A DNA stretch of 64,000 nucleotides from Bactericera cockerelli (taxonomy: Eukaryota > Arthropoda > Insecta > Hemiptera > Triozidae), in the NCBI GenBank assembly GCA_024516035.1, contig CM044964.1:23143844-23207843 (forward strand). Reading direction: 5' to 3'. Numbering within the stretch: position 1 is the stretch's first letter; the number at the start of each line of letters is the position of its first letter. Below the pieces are notes generated by a model. That model made no database searches and had not been told where the DNA came from. It was given only the letters and a program-made list of their open reading frames with translations. The translations under genes were made by a program, and so were the position numbers. Of the stretch, positions 30,810 through 41,690 are shown piece after piece.

Positions 30810-32130
30810 TTCCCCCCTTTTCTCCTCCTCCTCCCTTTTCTCTCCTTCTGTTCCTACCTTTCCTCTCCTCCTTCCTTTCCTCTCCTTCTTTTCCTACCTT
30901 TCCTCATTCTTCTCCTCCTCCTTTTCCTCTCTTTCTGTTCCTACCTTTTCTCTCCTCATTTTCCTCTCTTTTCTCTCCTTCTGTTTCTATCTTTCCTTTC
31001 CTTATTCTTCTCCTCTTCCTTTTCCTCTCCTTGAGTTCCTCTCTTTTCTCTCTTCATTCTTCTCCTCCTCCTTTTCCTTCTTCTTCTCGTTCCATTTTTA
31101 TTCTTCTGCCTTCTTCTATTTCATTCAACTCTATCTCTTACACCTCCTCAACTTATTTCACTTCCTGTTTTTTCTTCACATCCTTTATTTTCTCTCTATT
31201 TGTTTGTTTGTTTTTTTTGCTTCTCTTCATTTTATTTCCCCTTGTCATCTATCTTTATCCATCTGTCCTTACTTTCTCGATCTCTCTTACTCCTTCTATT
31301 CCTAACTTAACTCTCCTCATTATCCTTCTTCTCTTCATCTTCATCCTCATCTTTTCTTTCTTTTCTTCTTCTTCTCTTTCAATTCTTATTCTTCTGCCCT
31401 CTTAAGTCTTCTTCTATTTCATTCTACTCTATCTCTTACACCTCCTCAACTTATTTCACTTCCTGTTTTTTTCTTCACAAAATTTTCCCTCTTTTTTATT
31501 TTTCTTTTCTTATTTTGCTTCTCTTCATTTTATTTTTTCTCTTTAACTTTCTTTATCCATCTGTCCTTAATTTCTCTCTTCCTCTTATTCCTCCTGTTCT
31601 TTTTTTTTATTATTTCACTTCTTGTTTTTTACTCACATCCTTTATTATTTTAGTTTTGTTGCTTCTCTTCATTTTAATTCTCCTTGTCAACCTTCTTTAT
31701 CCATCTGTCCTTAATTTCTCTCTTTCTCTTGCTCCTCCTGTTCTTTCTCTTATAATTGCACTTCTTGCTTTTTCTTCTTCTGCCTATTTTTTTCTTCTTC
31801 CTCATTCTCTAATTTTGTTTCTCATTGTCCTTATTTTTTCCATTATCTCTCTATCTTCTTCTTTCTTTATTCATCTGAATTCTATTCCTCTCTTTTCTTT
31901 TTCTCTATTCATCTGTCTTTTACCTATCTCTCTTCCACTTTCTTTAATATACTTTTTCTCTTACTTTCCTTCTTCTTACTATTTCACTTCCTGACCCTTC
32001 TCTTTATTTTCTCTCTTTCTCTGTCTTTATCCTATTTTTCATTCATCCTGCTCTTATTCCTCAATTGTTCTTTCTTATTTGTGTTCTCCTTCATCACTAT
32101 GGCACTCCTCCTCGCCCCTCTTTCCAGTAA
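30810..32130. repeat. 1.3 kb pyrimidine-rich tract
   Basis: TTTCCTCTCCTTCTTTTCC modules on the left and, on the right, a unit of roughly 150-300 bases with TTATCCATCTGTCCTTAATTT (at about 31255, 31550, 31695). The overlapping open frames are Leu/Ser/Phe-rich low-complexity shadows. Confidence 0.85.
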
Positions 32131-32325
32131 AAAATTGATTCAAAATTAAATCCACTGATTGCCTTTAATATTTTATGTCTTCCTCTATCAACATTTCATA
32201 TTGAAAAGGTCGACAATTTCCATCATGGCATTCAAAGTTCCATATAATGCCACGTGAGTTTCAGGACCGAAATTATGAACGTCACAGTTAGTGTAGTTGT
32301 TTGTGTAGTCTCCTTTCATCTTGAT

Positions 32326-32366
<41 letters not shown>

Positions 32367-32535
32367 ATTTTTTGATTTTTTTTGACTATTTTGACGATTT
32401 GACTTGATGTCAAACCATATCTCGTTAATAGATACCCGTCATAACACGGAGAAAAAAGTATTCCATTTCGATATTGAATAATATTTCCATATAGAAAAAA
32501 AAATAATATTAACCTATAATTTTTTCCCATTTCAG
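32131..32535. other. End of intron 1
   Basis: A T run at 32334-32365 and TTGATTTTT repeats. The branch region and polypyrimidine stretch lead to the acceptor TTTTTTCCCATTTCAG ending at 32535. Confidence 0.6.
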
Positions 32536-35017
32536 ATTCTAATATTCAGTGCCGTGGTTACCGCATCGCGCGGGGTAGCCATCGCAGGAATTCTGGGTCA
32601 GTACCACAGCCAGAACGAAGTCCATGACTACGCATACGGATACTATGGAGGTCCGTCGGCCAAGCATGAGAGCAAAGTTCATAACGTCACCAAAGGTATT
32701 TTTTGTGTTCCCTTATGAAATTTTTTTCTCTCCGATTTCGTATTTCTGGACGTTATGTAAACTCCTGATCATTTTTTTTTTTTTTTTTTTTTTTTCTTTT
32801 TTTTACGGACTTCCTGTTCATTTATACAAAACGCCATTTACAAAAAACAAGAAAAATAAAGAGAGGGGGAAAAAATGAGTAACTTGAAATTTACCTTGAA
32901 CTCTAAATTTTAGCAAAATAGAACCTTTATAGAGCTTAGCAAATTAATGCTTGAAATATAGAACAAATCAGACTAATTTCAATGTCTGAAGAAGTCGATT
33001 TGGTAAATTTACCAGGTGATATTCTCAAATATAAATGAAAGAAAAGTCATGTATTGGGTAGGACAGTAGCAAATTAATGCTTGAAATATAGAACAAATCA
33101 GACTAATTTCAATGTCTGAAGAAGTCGATTTGGTAAATTTACCAGGTGATATTCTCAAATATAAATGAAAGAAAAGTCATGTATTGGGTAGGACAGTAAC
33201 AAATAGATTGTATAAATGTATAGCTGAACCCTTAAAGGCAAAGTGATTAAGGGAATACAGAATTTCCCTACCAATAAATTAACATCAAAGATGCGGACAA
33301 AGTTTGCTTGGACTTTCCTTGTTAAATTTTTGGATTCTCCTCTAATTTCTGTTAGAGTTATCTTTTGTTCATAAGTTTTTATACAATTTTGGTGTTGATT
33401 TTTTTGTATTTAACTTACCTTTTTTTAATATTTTTCCCAGGAGGTTACAGTTATGTGGACGCCAACGGCGTTCTCCAATCAGTGACCTACACGTCTGACG
33501 AGCATGGCTTCCGAGTTCACGCAACAAACCTTCCCACCAAACTGGGTCACGCAATCGTGCCAGAAAACCGAACAAGAGACCACCCTGTATCTCCTTCCAT
33601 CCCATCCGCCCATCTTCTATCTCCTCCTGTTCAGTCTCCGGTGATCGCGTACTATCCATCACCAGCACCCGTGGCGCCAGTTCTCCATCATGTTCCCGCC
33701 TATTCTGTCTTATTCCCAATCACCCATTATGTCCCAAACGAAGCTCACAGTCGACCCCGGCGAAACGTCTACCCTAGTTACGCCCCCGTCAAGTCTTTGA
33801 AACACTCCAGCATCGCTCTTGAATCCACCTATGTTCCAGTCTCCTACGGTCCAGTGCCGAAAGTCTACAGTCCTTACGGTTACGAAAAGCCAATTGCCAA
33901 ACCTGCCGGCCCTGTCGAATACGTTGAGAAGCCATCTTACGAGCACGCCTACGCGTATCCTCGCTCTCACATTCCAATTGAAGAGGAGACGTATGATCTT
34001 CCAGAGGATAAACCAAAGCCAGTGCCTGCGTCTGCGATTCCGGCAGCCAAGCTGTTTGTTCCAGTGCCCACAACTCCAACTCCAGCTCCAACACCTGCCC
34101 CGACAACTCCAGCACCTGCCCCAACAACTCCACCACCACCCGCTTACCAACCTTACCACTCTCCAGCTCACTACGCTTCTCCATCTCCTCCTCCAGCTCC
34201 TACACCAGCAGCACCCGTCCAGCAACACTACTACTCTCCATCACCCGGTCACTATGCCTCTCCTTCCCCCACTCCATCTCCCACACCGTCCCCAGTTCCC
34301 TCTCCATCGTCTCCCGTGCCTGCCTACCAACCATACCACTCCCCAGCGCACTACGCTTCCCCATCCCCCGCCCCTACCCCAGTCCCAACCACTCCGATCC
34401 CAGCACCCGTGGCTGAAGTCTACATCCGTCCTCTGGTTAAACACTACGCACCCGTGCCGCACCATTACGAGCATCCCCGATACGAGCACGTCCCTCATCC
34501 CACCCCTGCCCCCACCACGCCTGCTCCAACTACTCTTCCTCCAACAACACCCCCTCCCACAACCCCCCAACCTACAACCCCCGCTCACGTGGAGACCTAC
34601 TACATTCCACACGAAGCCCGAGCACCCATTCCTCTTCATCCAATCGTTGAAGCCAAGCCTGCCCCTGTAGCACCTGTTCCACTGGTTGCAGCCAAACCTG
34701 TTCCTGTAGCGCCTCTTCCCGCTGTTATCGCCACGCCCATTCGCAGCCAATTCCACAGCCAGGACGAGTTGGGCCAGTACACCTACGGCTATGCCAACGA
34801 GATATCCTCCAAGCATGAAATCAAAACAGCCGACGGCATCACCCAAGGAGGTTACTCCTATGTGGACGCTAATGGGCATATCCAGACCGTCAAGTATGTG
34901 TCGGATGACCACCATGGGTTCAGAGTGGCTGCCACCAATCTGCCAAAGGGGCCAGTGCCTGTTCGTCATGCTGAAGTCGTGCCAGTGCCCGTTGTTGTGG
35001 CTGAGCATAAGAAATGA
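32536..35017 (+). CDS. Cuticle gene 1, exons 2 and 3: secreted protein with two RR chitin-binding domains
   Basis: Exon 2 is 32536-32695 (phase 0 in, phase 1 out, donor GTATTT), intron 2 is 32696-33440 (acceptor TTTTTCCCAG), exon 3 is 33441-35017 with TGA. With exon 1 the protein has 582 residues. Signal peptide 1-17 or so; RR domain 1 at about 26-89 (DYAYGYYGG, GGYSYVDANGVLQ, GFRVHATNLP), split by intron 2 after the G codon; linker about 90-490 rich in Pro, Thr, Tyr and His with YQPYHSPAHYASPSP twice and TTPAP-type repeats; RR domain 2 at 493-559 (SQFHSQDELGQYTYGY, GGYSYVDANGHIQ, GFRVAATNLP). RR domains bind chitin through their aromatic residues; the product should be part of the cuticle matrix. 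Domain 1 is more diverged (KVHNVTK where TADGIT is usual). Long minus-strand frames over exon 3 are shadows. No clear AATAAA was found downstream. Confidence 0.93.
32937..33196. repeat. Perfect 130-bp tandem duplication in intron 2
   Basis: 32937-33066 and 33067-33196 appear identical base for base, starting TAGCAAATTAATGC and ending GTATTGGGTAGGACAG. It is either a very recent duplication or an assembly slip. Confidence 0.95.
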
Positions 35018-35779
35018 GCTGTGACCTTGTAAGGAGTAACCATGGAATCCAATAATGTTTCTTAAGATCTTTCCTAAGTATAAATCTTGATGAATTTAGA
35101 ATAGATATATGTATTCAATTGTTGTAGTAATTGCCAAATATGTACGTATGTAGTCTAAAAATATAAATACCTAGTTGATTTGTTGTAAAATTGTATTGTT
35201 CAGATGTTCAGCACGTCATGTTGAAAAATATTTTTATAAAAAGACATACTTTACTTACTTTCTGAGTCTGCTATGATAAAAATACATCATTATTAGAGGT
35301 CGAAATTCCGATATCTATGGATATAAGTATTACCATAGCGTGTAGAAATAAGAAGTGTGGAAACCACCCCCCACCGGCCTGCATCGTGGCGTCCTCAGCG
35401 CTAGTATCGCAAAGTAGTCTCCTCTCCAGTCCCTGATAAAATTTCTTCCCCGGTATCAAAAAATGTAAACATAAACATAGCAAATGTCAACATAAACATA
35501 TCAAATGTAAACATTTGATAATGTTAGCAAATCAACGATTGAGCAAATCGCTGATTTGCTCGATGCATATTTTGTGCTCAAATAATGGAACGAATTAGGA
35601 AAACTCCATGCAACACCTCGGCCGAGGTGTGAACAACACCCTATACTGAGAAAGAGACTTATAATTATTCACAACTGGTTAACAGCCAGTGTTTGAACCC
35701 TTGAAAAGCTAATTGACCTAAATTTGACGTAGAAATTTTTTTCAATTAATTTTTTTTAAAACTAAATTTCAGAAGTTTT
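35018..35779. other. 3' flank of cuticle gene 1
   Basis: AT-rich. AAATATAAATA near 35158 is the only weak polyadenylation-like motif. A hairpin GAGCAAATCGCTGATTTGCTC lies at about 35541. No gene. Confidence 0.45.
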
Positions 35780-35875
35780 CTATCCATCATAATAATAATA
35801 ATCTTTAATGGAAGGAAACCACCAAGCGAGGGTGACGCTCAAAGCATTTTCTGCCACCTAATCCTCATACATAAT
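35780..35875 (-). mobile_element. SINE family tS5 tail fragment
   Basis: The minus strand reads GGATTAGGTGGCAGAAAATGC and TTTGAGCGTCACCCTCGC, a diverged tS5 body. Confidence 0.5.
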
Positions 35876-36287
35876 TTCATGTATTCAAGACGAACATACG
35901 ATGTACCTATGTAGATAATTGTGGTTTTTTTGTATAATAATCCAGCACACCAAACTATGTACAAGGAATTATCTACATACAAAGCGCTGTATATCTGTCT
36001 ATACGTACATATAAGACTAATATTATTACATGGAACTGTGGTATTTTGTACAGCATATTATATATTATCCACAGTAAAATTATTATGTACCTCTGTTTGT
36101 CTTCTTCTTTATGCATATTAATTTTCTCTTCCAGACCGCTTAAAATATTCTGCGAGCAAACTGGGAAAATTGTTTCTCTGTTTCTTGTTAGTGCGTCTTC
36201 TTTCCCATCATCATCAGCGTGAGCTTTCTCATTATTATTAGTATTATTATTATCAAATTCTTTATTAGATAAGAAGACATATGTACC

Positions 36288-36516
36288 GACCTCAATAGCT
36301 TGATCGATAAGGCGGTGGACTTGTAACCTGTATGTACTAACTAAAAGGCGGGGTTATTGTCTATGGCAATCTCTTCCATCCAACAATTTCAATACCAGCT
36401 TCACATGTACGGAGGGAACAGAATTTTCTGTGTGAAAAATCTGCTCCGACCGGGGATCGAACTCAGGATCTCTGGACTACGGCAGTAGTCACAACCGTTA
36501 CGCCACGGAGGCTGGT
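36288..36516. mobile_element. Chain of three repeat fragments: tS2 head, L3 end, tS3 head
   Basis: 36288-36330 is a plus-strand tS2 head (CGACCTCAATAGCTTGATCG). 36331-36384 is a minus-strand L3 end (AAAGGCGGGGTTATTG). 36395-36516 is a minus-strand tS3 head (ATCGAACTCAGGATCTCTGG, CACGGAGGCTGG). Confidence 0.7.
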
Positions 36517-37060
36517 TATACTTTTTAAATACATAAGAAATTAGACCTCTCTTTTAAATTAATGTTCATAAAAAAAATACATTATAAAAGCAACTGTGAA
36601 ATTTTATCTAAATGTGCCATCTACTCTACTCTTTTAGCAATAAACTAAACGGCACTGAATAATTCCAAACTAAACAAACCTATAACAAAGGATAAAATAA
36701 ATTTATTGTGTATTTTATTGTTCCATATTTGTAATAACTATTGTTATTACAAATGCTATTACTATATTTGCTTTTCCTGTTTGTAATTAGAATGCAATTT
36801 TTAGTGCTCAGCGCGGTTAGTTCCTGGCTGGGTTTTGTAATAATAGAACCGCTCTTTATGAGCTTACGGTTGTAAATTTTCTTTGTGGCTTTTGTAAAAT
36901 GTTTTCCCTTTTAGATGCCGGATCAACACATACTTTTTTATGAGTCATTATGGCACATCTAACATCTATCTACCTTTTTTTTAAATTTGGGTTTAAAAAA
37001 ACTAGGTATTATTGATTTTAATCATCACAGCTGCCCCCCCTAGCCAAAATCCTGGCTATG
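36517..37060. other. Non-coding stretch
   Basis: AT-rich with a short inverted TTGTTATTACAAATG near 36740. No gene. Confidence 0.4.
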
Positions 37061-37190
37061 CCCATGCGTCCCAGTCAGGGTTGGGTCGGAATACCAGCAT
37101 CACAAAGTCTTCATCTGGCTGGACGTTGCTTAACATCGGTGATCCTACGAGATCCGGTGTATTCAACACGCCATCGACACTATCTATCTA
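37061..37190 (-). mobile_element. 5S rRNA-derived SINE (5' half)
   Basis: GGCTGGACGTTGCTTAACATC, GGTGATCCTACGAGATCCGG and TGTATTCAACACGCCATCGAC read on the minus strand as the first 80 bases of a 5S-like head, the best-preserved 5' part besides 58545. Confidence 0.8.
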
Positions 37191-37344
37191 ATTGCATAAA
37201 GGCACACAATTCTTTAAACAACTTTTGCACGTGAATAAAGAATAAAGGTGCATCTAGTAAAGAGGTAAAAACCTTGTTAAAGGTACCTATGTATTCAAAT
37301 AAAAATATTCAATTCAAGTCAATTCAATTCAGTTGACTATAAGA

Positions 37345-37530
37345 GTCGATGTTTTGAATGCACCGGTTCTCGTAGGATCACCGAATTTATTCAACGTCCA
37401 GCGCGGTGAAGACTTCGTGATGATGGCATTCCGGCCCAACCCAGGCTAGGTGAGGTTAATTTGAGTTGCAGCTTGGTGAGTTTCCTGCAAATTTAGGGTA
37501 AAACTCCTGTCGTGTATGACCATGCAGTTG
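37345..37530 (+). mobile_element. 5S rRNA-derived SINE
   Basis: TTGAATGCACCGGTTCTCG, AGGATCACCGAA, then a degraded A box and the tail CAACCCAGGCTAGGTGAGG, GTTTCCTGCAAATTTAGGG, GTATGACCATGCAGTTG. It lies head to head with the 37061 copy. Confidence 0.75.
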
Positions 37531-37639
37531 TTGAACCCTAACAAAAATACAAAGCGGACTTTAGGTCACCCAGTATTTTTATCTCTCACAAACACAAAAT
37601 TTAATAGGTATGTCACCAAGTTTTTTTAGTAATTTTATT

Positions 37640-37716
37640 TTTGTTCTGGGATTCAAAGCCGGGGCCTTCCACATGGCAGGTGAGTGCCTTACCATCACTG
37701 AGCTGATCGTGCGCTT
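37640..37716 (-). mobile_element. tRNA-Gly-like SINE head (tS7), diverged
   Basis: CAAAGCCGGGGCCTTCCACAT and CATCACTGAGCTGATCGTGC match the 9364 unit at lower similarity. Confidence 0.55.
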
Positions 37717-37923
37717 CAAAAATATCTTATGCTCATACTCTAATCATGGATTTTATTTCATATTAAAGAGGAAGACTTGTGTAAAATGGGTGAAGAAGAT
37801 ACCCTTTTTAAATAGTCACCACGCTGAACGTAGCTTCACTCTCATAAGCCGCCTATAATAGCCTTACCCATTTTATTTCTTCTCCTCCTCCTCATTTGGA
37901 TAACTATTTCCATAATAATTCCT

Positions 37924-38163
37924 CTAACTCTCTCTCTCCTCTCTCTCCTCTCTCTCTCCCTATATCTCTCTCTCTCTTTCTTCTCTCTTCTCTCTCTTCT
38001 CTCTCTCTCTTCCTCTCTCTCTGTCTCTCTCTCACTCCCTCTCTCTTTTTCTCTGCCTCTCTCTCTATCTCTCTCTCTCTCTCTCTCACTCTCTCTCTCT
38101 CCCTTCTCTCTCTCTCCCCTTCTCTCTTTCCCTCTCTCTCACTCTCTCTCTCCCTCTCTCTAA
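37924..38163. repeat. CT-rich microsatellite
   Basis: CTCTCTCC variants over 240 bases. Confidence 0.95.
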
Positions 38164-38429
38164 CCCAAATGCCAAACAAAAAAAACATTTTTTTTTTTAC
38201 AAAAACGAACACAATAATATCAACCTAACGAAAGCATAGATTGTGTTTTATATCATCTAACTTTGTGTATGAGAAACAGATGGCCAATCATAATATAGAC
38301 TAATACCCATTTTTTTTTTTTTTTTTTTTTCAGCTCCCTTGATAATGTCTGAGATATAGACGAAACTCGAGTCGGGCAAGTAAGTCATCAAAATTCGAAT
38401 CCTAGACATATAAACTGTTTCTTTTTCCC

Positions 38430-38574
38430 GCCGACCCATTTAGCTTGATCGATAAGGCGGCGGACTTGTTACCTGGAGGTCGGTGGTTCAAGTCCCGGTT
38501 TCAGCGTAGAATTAGTAAAGCTAGTTAAAGTACTTGTGATATCTTGAAATGATTAAAACAAATATGATAACTAA
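38430..38574 (+). mobile_element. SINE family tS2
   Basis: TTAGCTTGATCGATAAGGCG head, B box GGTTCAAGTCCCGG, end ACAAATATGATAACTAAC. Confidence 0.85.
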
Positions 38575-38577
38575 CAA

Positions 38578-38735
38578 ACTAGTTTCTTTTTTCCATCATG
38601 TGTGACCATAACGGTGAAATTACTCTACCTGGCTGAATCCTTCAAGAACTAAAAGGTGGATACAATACATCTAGGTAATTTACGAATCACATACTACAAG
38701 TAAATGCTTTTCTTTCTATTTACAGGTGGTCTATG
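38578..38735. repeat. Dispersed repeat Y
   Basis: TCATGTGTGACCATAACGGTG, AGAACTAAAAGGTGGATACAA and CAAGTAAATGCTTTTCTTTC. The inverted copy is at 56005-56175. Confidence 0.75.
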
Positions 38736-38807
38736 TTTTTTTTTCTTTCAGAAAAACAAACTCAATATTTCCGATAGTTGTCTAAATCTAATATTGGATA
38801 CTGAACC

Positions 38808-38870
38808 ACAGACCTCCAGGTTACAAGTCCGACGATTTATTGATGAAGTTGTTGAAGTCAGATTATATCG
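38808..38870 (-). mobile_element. SINE family tS2 head fragment
   Basis: CAGACCTCCAGGTTACAAGTC and GATTTATTGATGAAGTTG; diverged. Confidence 0.6.
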
Positions 38871-39123
38871 GTTTATTATGATCGTTTCATGAATACCTAT
38901 CTGATAATTAATTTATGCAACTATCGAATTTGGGTTTGTTTTTGCAAAAAATCCGGCGAGTTAAAATAAACTACAATTGATTTATCTTTACCATCCGGTA
39001 TATTTATATAACAGAATTACATCGTTACTAAAGGACAGAGGAAAACTATCTAACTGGACAGAAGGGAAAATCGGGTTACTTTTGTAATCTGGAAAACTCC
39101 ATTATTACGTTTAAGGGTAGAGG

Positions 39124-39730
39124 AGAGGTCAAGAGAGAGAGAGAAATACCGATTGAGAGAGAGAGAGAGAGAGAGAAAGAGACCGTGGGAAAAGGAGATA
39201 GAGGAAGAGAAGTGACAGAGAGAAGGAGAGAGAAAGAGGGAGGGAGAGAGATAAGAGGGACATAGAGAGAAAAAGAGGGAGTGATTAAAAGAGAGGAGAA
39301 GGGTGAGAAAAATAGAGGGCTGGAGAGAAATGACTGAAAGAAGGAGAAGGAGAGAGAGAGGGAGAGGGAGAGAAGTGACAGAGAGAAGGAAAGAGAGGGA
39401 GAGAGAGAGAGGGAGAGAAGTGACAGAGAGAGAGGAGAGAGAGAGAGAGAGAGGAAGAGAGAGAGAGAGATGTGACAGAGAGAAGGAGAGAGAGAGAGAA
39501 GTGACAGAGAGAAGGAGAGAGAGAGAGGGAGAAAGAGAGAGATGGAGAGAAGAGAAAGAGAGAGGGAGAGAGAGAGAGGGAGAAAGAGAGAGATGGAGAC
39601 AAGAGAAAGAGAGAGGGAGAGAGACATAGAAAAGAAGAGGCGGGAGAGAAGTAACAGAGAGCTGAGAGAAGGAGAGAGTGAAAGATAGAGGGAGTTAGAA
39701 AAGGGGGATAGAGGGAGGTGGATAAAGAAC
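39124..39730. repeat. GA-rich block with AGAAGTGACAGAGAG units
   Basis: Purine-rich over 600 bases. GAGAAGTGACAGAGAGAAGG recurs about seven times at irregular 30-60 base spacing. Confidence 0.9.
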
Positions 39731-39865
39731 AGCAGTATTGTCAAAGAAGAAAGAAAGAAAGTGAAATGAAATAAATTGGAAAGAAAATAAGACGAACAAA
39801 GGGAAGAGAAAGAGAAATTAGTTTGAAAGGAGTTTGTGAAAGTTTGGAGAGCTGTTATTGTTATT

Positions 39866-40240
39866 GTAATCCGTAAGAAAGCGTTGCCTAATATAGGCAC
39901 CGAACAGAAGTGGTTTCTGTTGATTTTTGTAATCCGTAGGAAAGCGTTGCCTAATATAGGCACCGAACAGAAGTGGTTTCTGTTGATTTTTGTAATCCGT
40001 AGGAAAGCGTTACCTAATATAGGCACCGAACAGAAGTGGTTTCTGTTGATTATTGTAATCCGTAGGAAAGCGTTGCCTAATACAGGCACCGAACAGAAGT
40101 GGTTTCTGTTGATTTTTGTAATCCGTAGGAAAGCGTTGCCTAATATAGGCACCGAACAGAAGTGGTTTCTGTTGATTATTGTAATGCGTAGGAAAGCGTT
40201 GCCTAATATAGGCACCAAACAGTAGAGGTTTCTGTTGATT
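39866..40240. repeat. 63-bp minisatellite, six units
   Basis: Unit GTAATCCGTAGGAAAGCG.. with CCTAATATAGGCACCGAAC and AGAAGTGGTTTCTGTTGATT. Six copies, nearly identical in the centre. 63 is a multiple of three, so frames stay open on both strands; I see no other sign of coding. Confidence 0.95.
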
Positions 40241-40470
40241 TTATTTTAATGCGTTTATTTTAATGCGTTACCGAAAAATTACCCTTGATACCTACGTGTC
40301 TTTACATTTGAATTAGTTGAAATTTTTGGATATTATAAACTAAAAACTTAAATAAACAAAAAGTCTTTTTAAGAAAATGGTGACCCAGAACTGCTTTCGC
40401 ATTACTTCAGGCACTTTACTTTTACTTGTATGTCGTTCCAAAAATAGAAAAACTCATTCGAAAATTTCCG
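40241..40470. other. Non-coding stretch
   Basis: TTTAATGCGTTTATTTTAATG duplication at 40231-40268; nothing else. Confidence 0.4.
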
Positions 40471-40471
40471 C

Positions 40472-40542
40472 TCCGGCAGGATTCGAACCCGCAACTTTAG
40501 GGTCAAAAAACGATGCTCTTAACCACGCAGTTAGGCAATTAA
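40472..40542 (-). mobile_element. tRNA-like unit (another SINE head)
   Basis: The minus strand reads CTAACTGCGTGGTTAAGAGC and the B box GGGTTCGAATCCTGCCGG. Acceptor pairing is poor and the anticodon arm is irregular, so I regard it as a repeat, not a tRNA gene. Confidence 0.5.
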
Positions 40543-40674
40543 TTTTTTTTTGAAAAAGATATAAATAAATATAAGGACAATTTTCCATATTATTCCATTT
40601 AATTAAAATCTCCTGATCCATCTTTAAGGCATCAGCACTGAAACCTGGGTTTGGTGAGAATTGGTAGAAAAATA

Positions 40675-41012
40675 GAGAGAGAGAGAGAGAGAAAGAAAGA
40701 GAGAGGAAAAGATAGAGGAAGAGATAAATGAAGAGAGTGAGAGTGAGACAAAATTACATAGTTAGAAAGAGAGAGTGAGAGAGAAAAAGGGACAGGCAAA
40801 ATTAATGTCCCTCTTTTATCTGATCTCAAACGAAGATAACGAAGTTACACGAAAATTTCAGTATACATGTATAGGAAGTAGAGAAAAAGGGAAAAGAGAG
40901 AGAGAGAGAGAGAGAAATAAAAAAGTACGAGGGAGAGAAAGAGAAAGTAAAGGAATGGAAAAAAAGAGGGAGAAAAGAGTGAGGTTGAGAGAAAGAGAGA
41001 GAGAGGGAGAGA

Positions 41013-41055
<43 letters not shown>

Positions 41056-41100
41056 ATAGATAGAGATAGAGAGAGAGAAAGAGAGAGAGACAAAGAGCGA
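40675..41100. repeat. GA microsatellites (two blocks)
   Basis: 40675-40775 and 40893-41100, GA with AGATAGATAG; about 115 bases of unique sequence between them. Confidence 0.9.
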
Positions 41101-41319
41101 GTTCGTAAAAAGAATAAGAGAAAAATTCGGAGATGTAGAAAAAAAATGCTGAAAAATCCCGATTTTTTCTCCCTCCGTTCAAACTTTTTTGGCGTTGGAA
41201 AACTTTTTTCCCCCGTGCAAAAAAAAGAAACTTTTTTTCCTCGTTTTTTCTTCTCTTTTTGGATAAATGTATTTAAATTCAGCCCTAGACACATTCGGTT
41301 GTAAGGAAAAAAATGTCAG

Positions 41320-41690
41320 TGTGATAGAGAGGGGGAGGAAGAGTGGTGGAAAGATTTGAAGTTGACTGGGGGGAAGATAGTAAGGGAGTGGGGGTAATAT
41401 TTGAAGGAAATTGCGGGGAATATTTCACAGAAACTGGGGGGAAGATTTGAGGGAAAGTGGGGGGATGTGGAATGAAGATTTGATAGAGAGTGGGGGCTAG
41501 ATTTGATATACAAGAGTGGGGGGATTTTTTTAAAGCTTGTGGTCGTAAGATATGAAGTAGAGTAGGCTGAGTAGGGGGAAGATTTGATAGAGATTGGGGT
41601 GAAGATTTGACAGAGAAAGAAGAGAAAGATTGAAATGTCGAGAGGATTCGTAGAGGTTCTGTGCAGAGGGGTAGAAGGATTAGTGGGAGA
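41320..41690. repeat. Irregular minisatellite with GGGGGAAGATTTGA
   Basis: AGAGTGGGGG..AAGATTTGA units of 35-50 bases, about eight copies, G/A-rich on the plus strand. Confidence 0.8.

Noticed and set aside
33710..35008. Antisense or overlapping genes in cuticle gene 1 exon 3
   Set aside because: Open frames on the other strand and frames result from Pro/Ala-rich coding; none has a recognisable domain.
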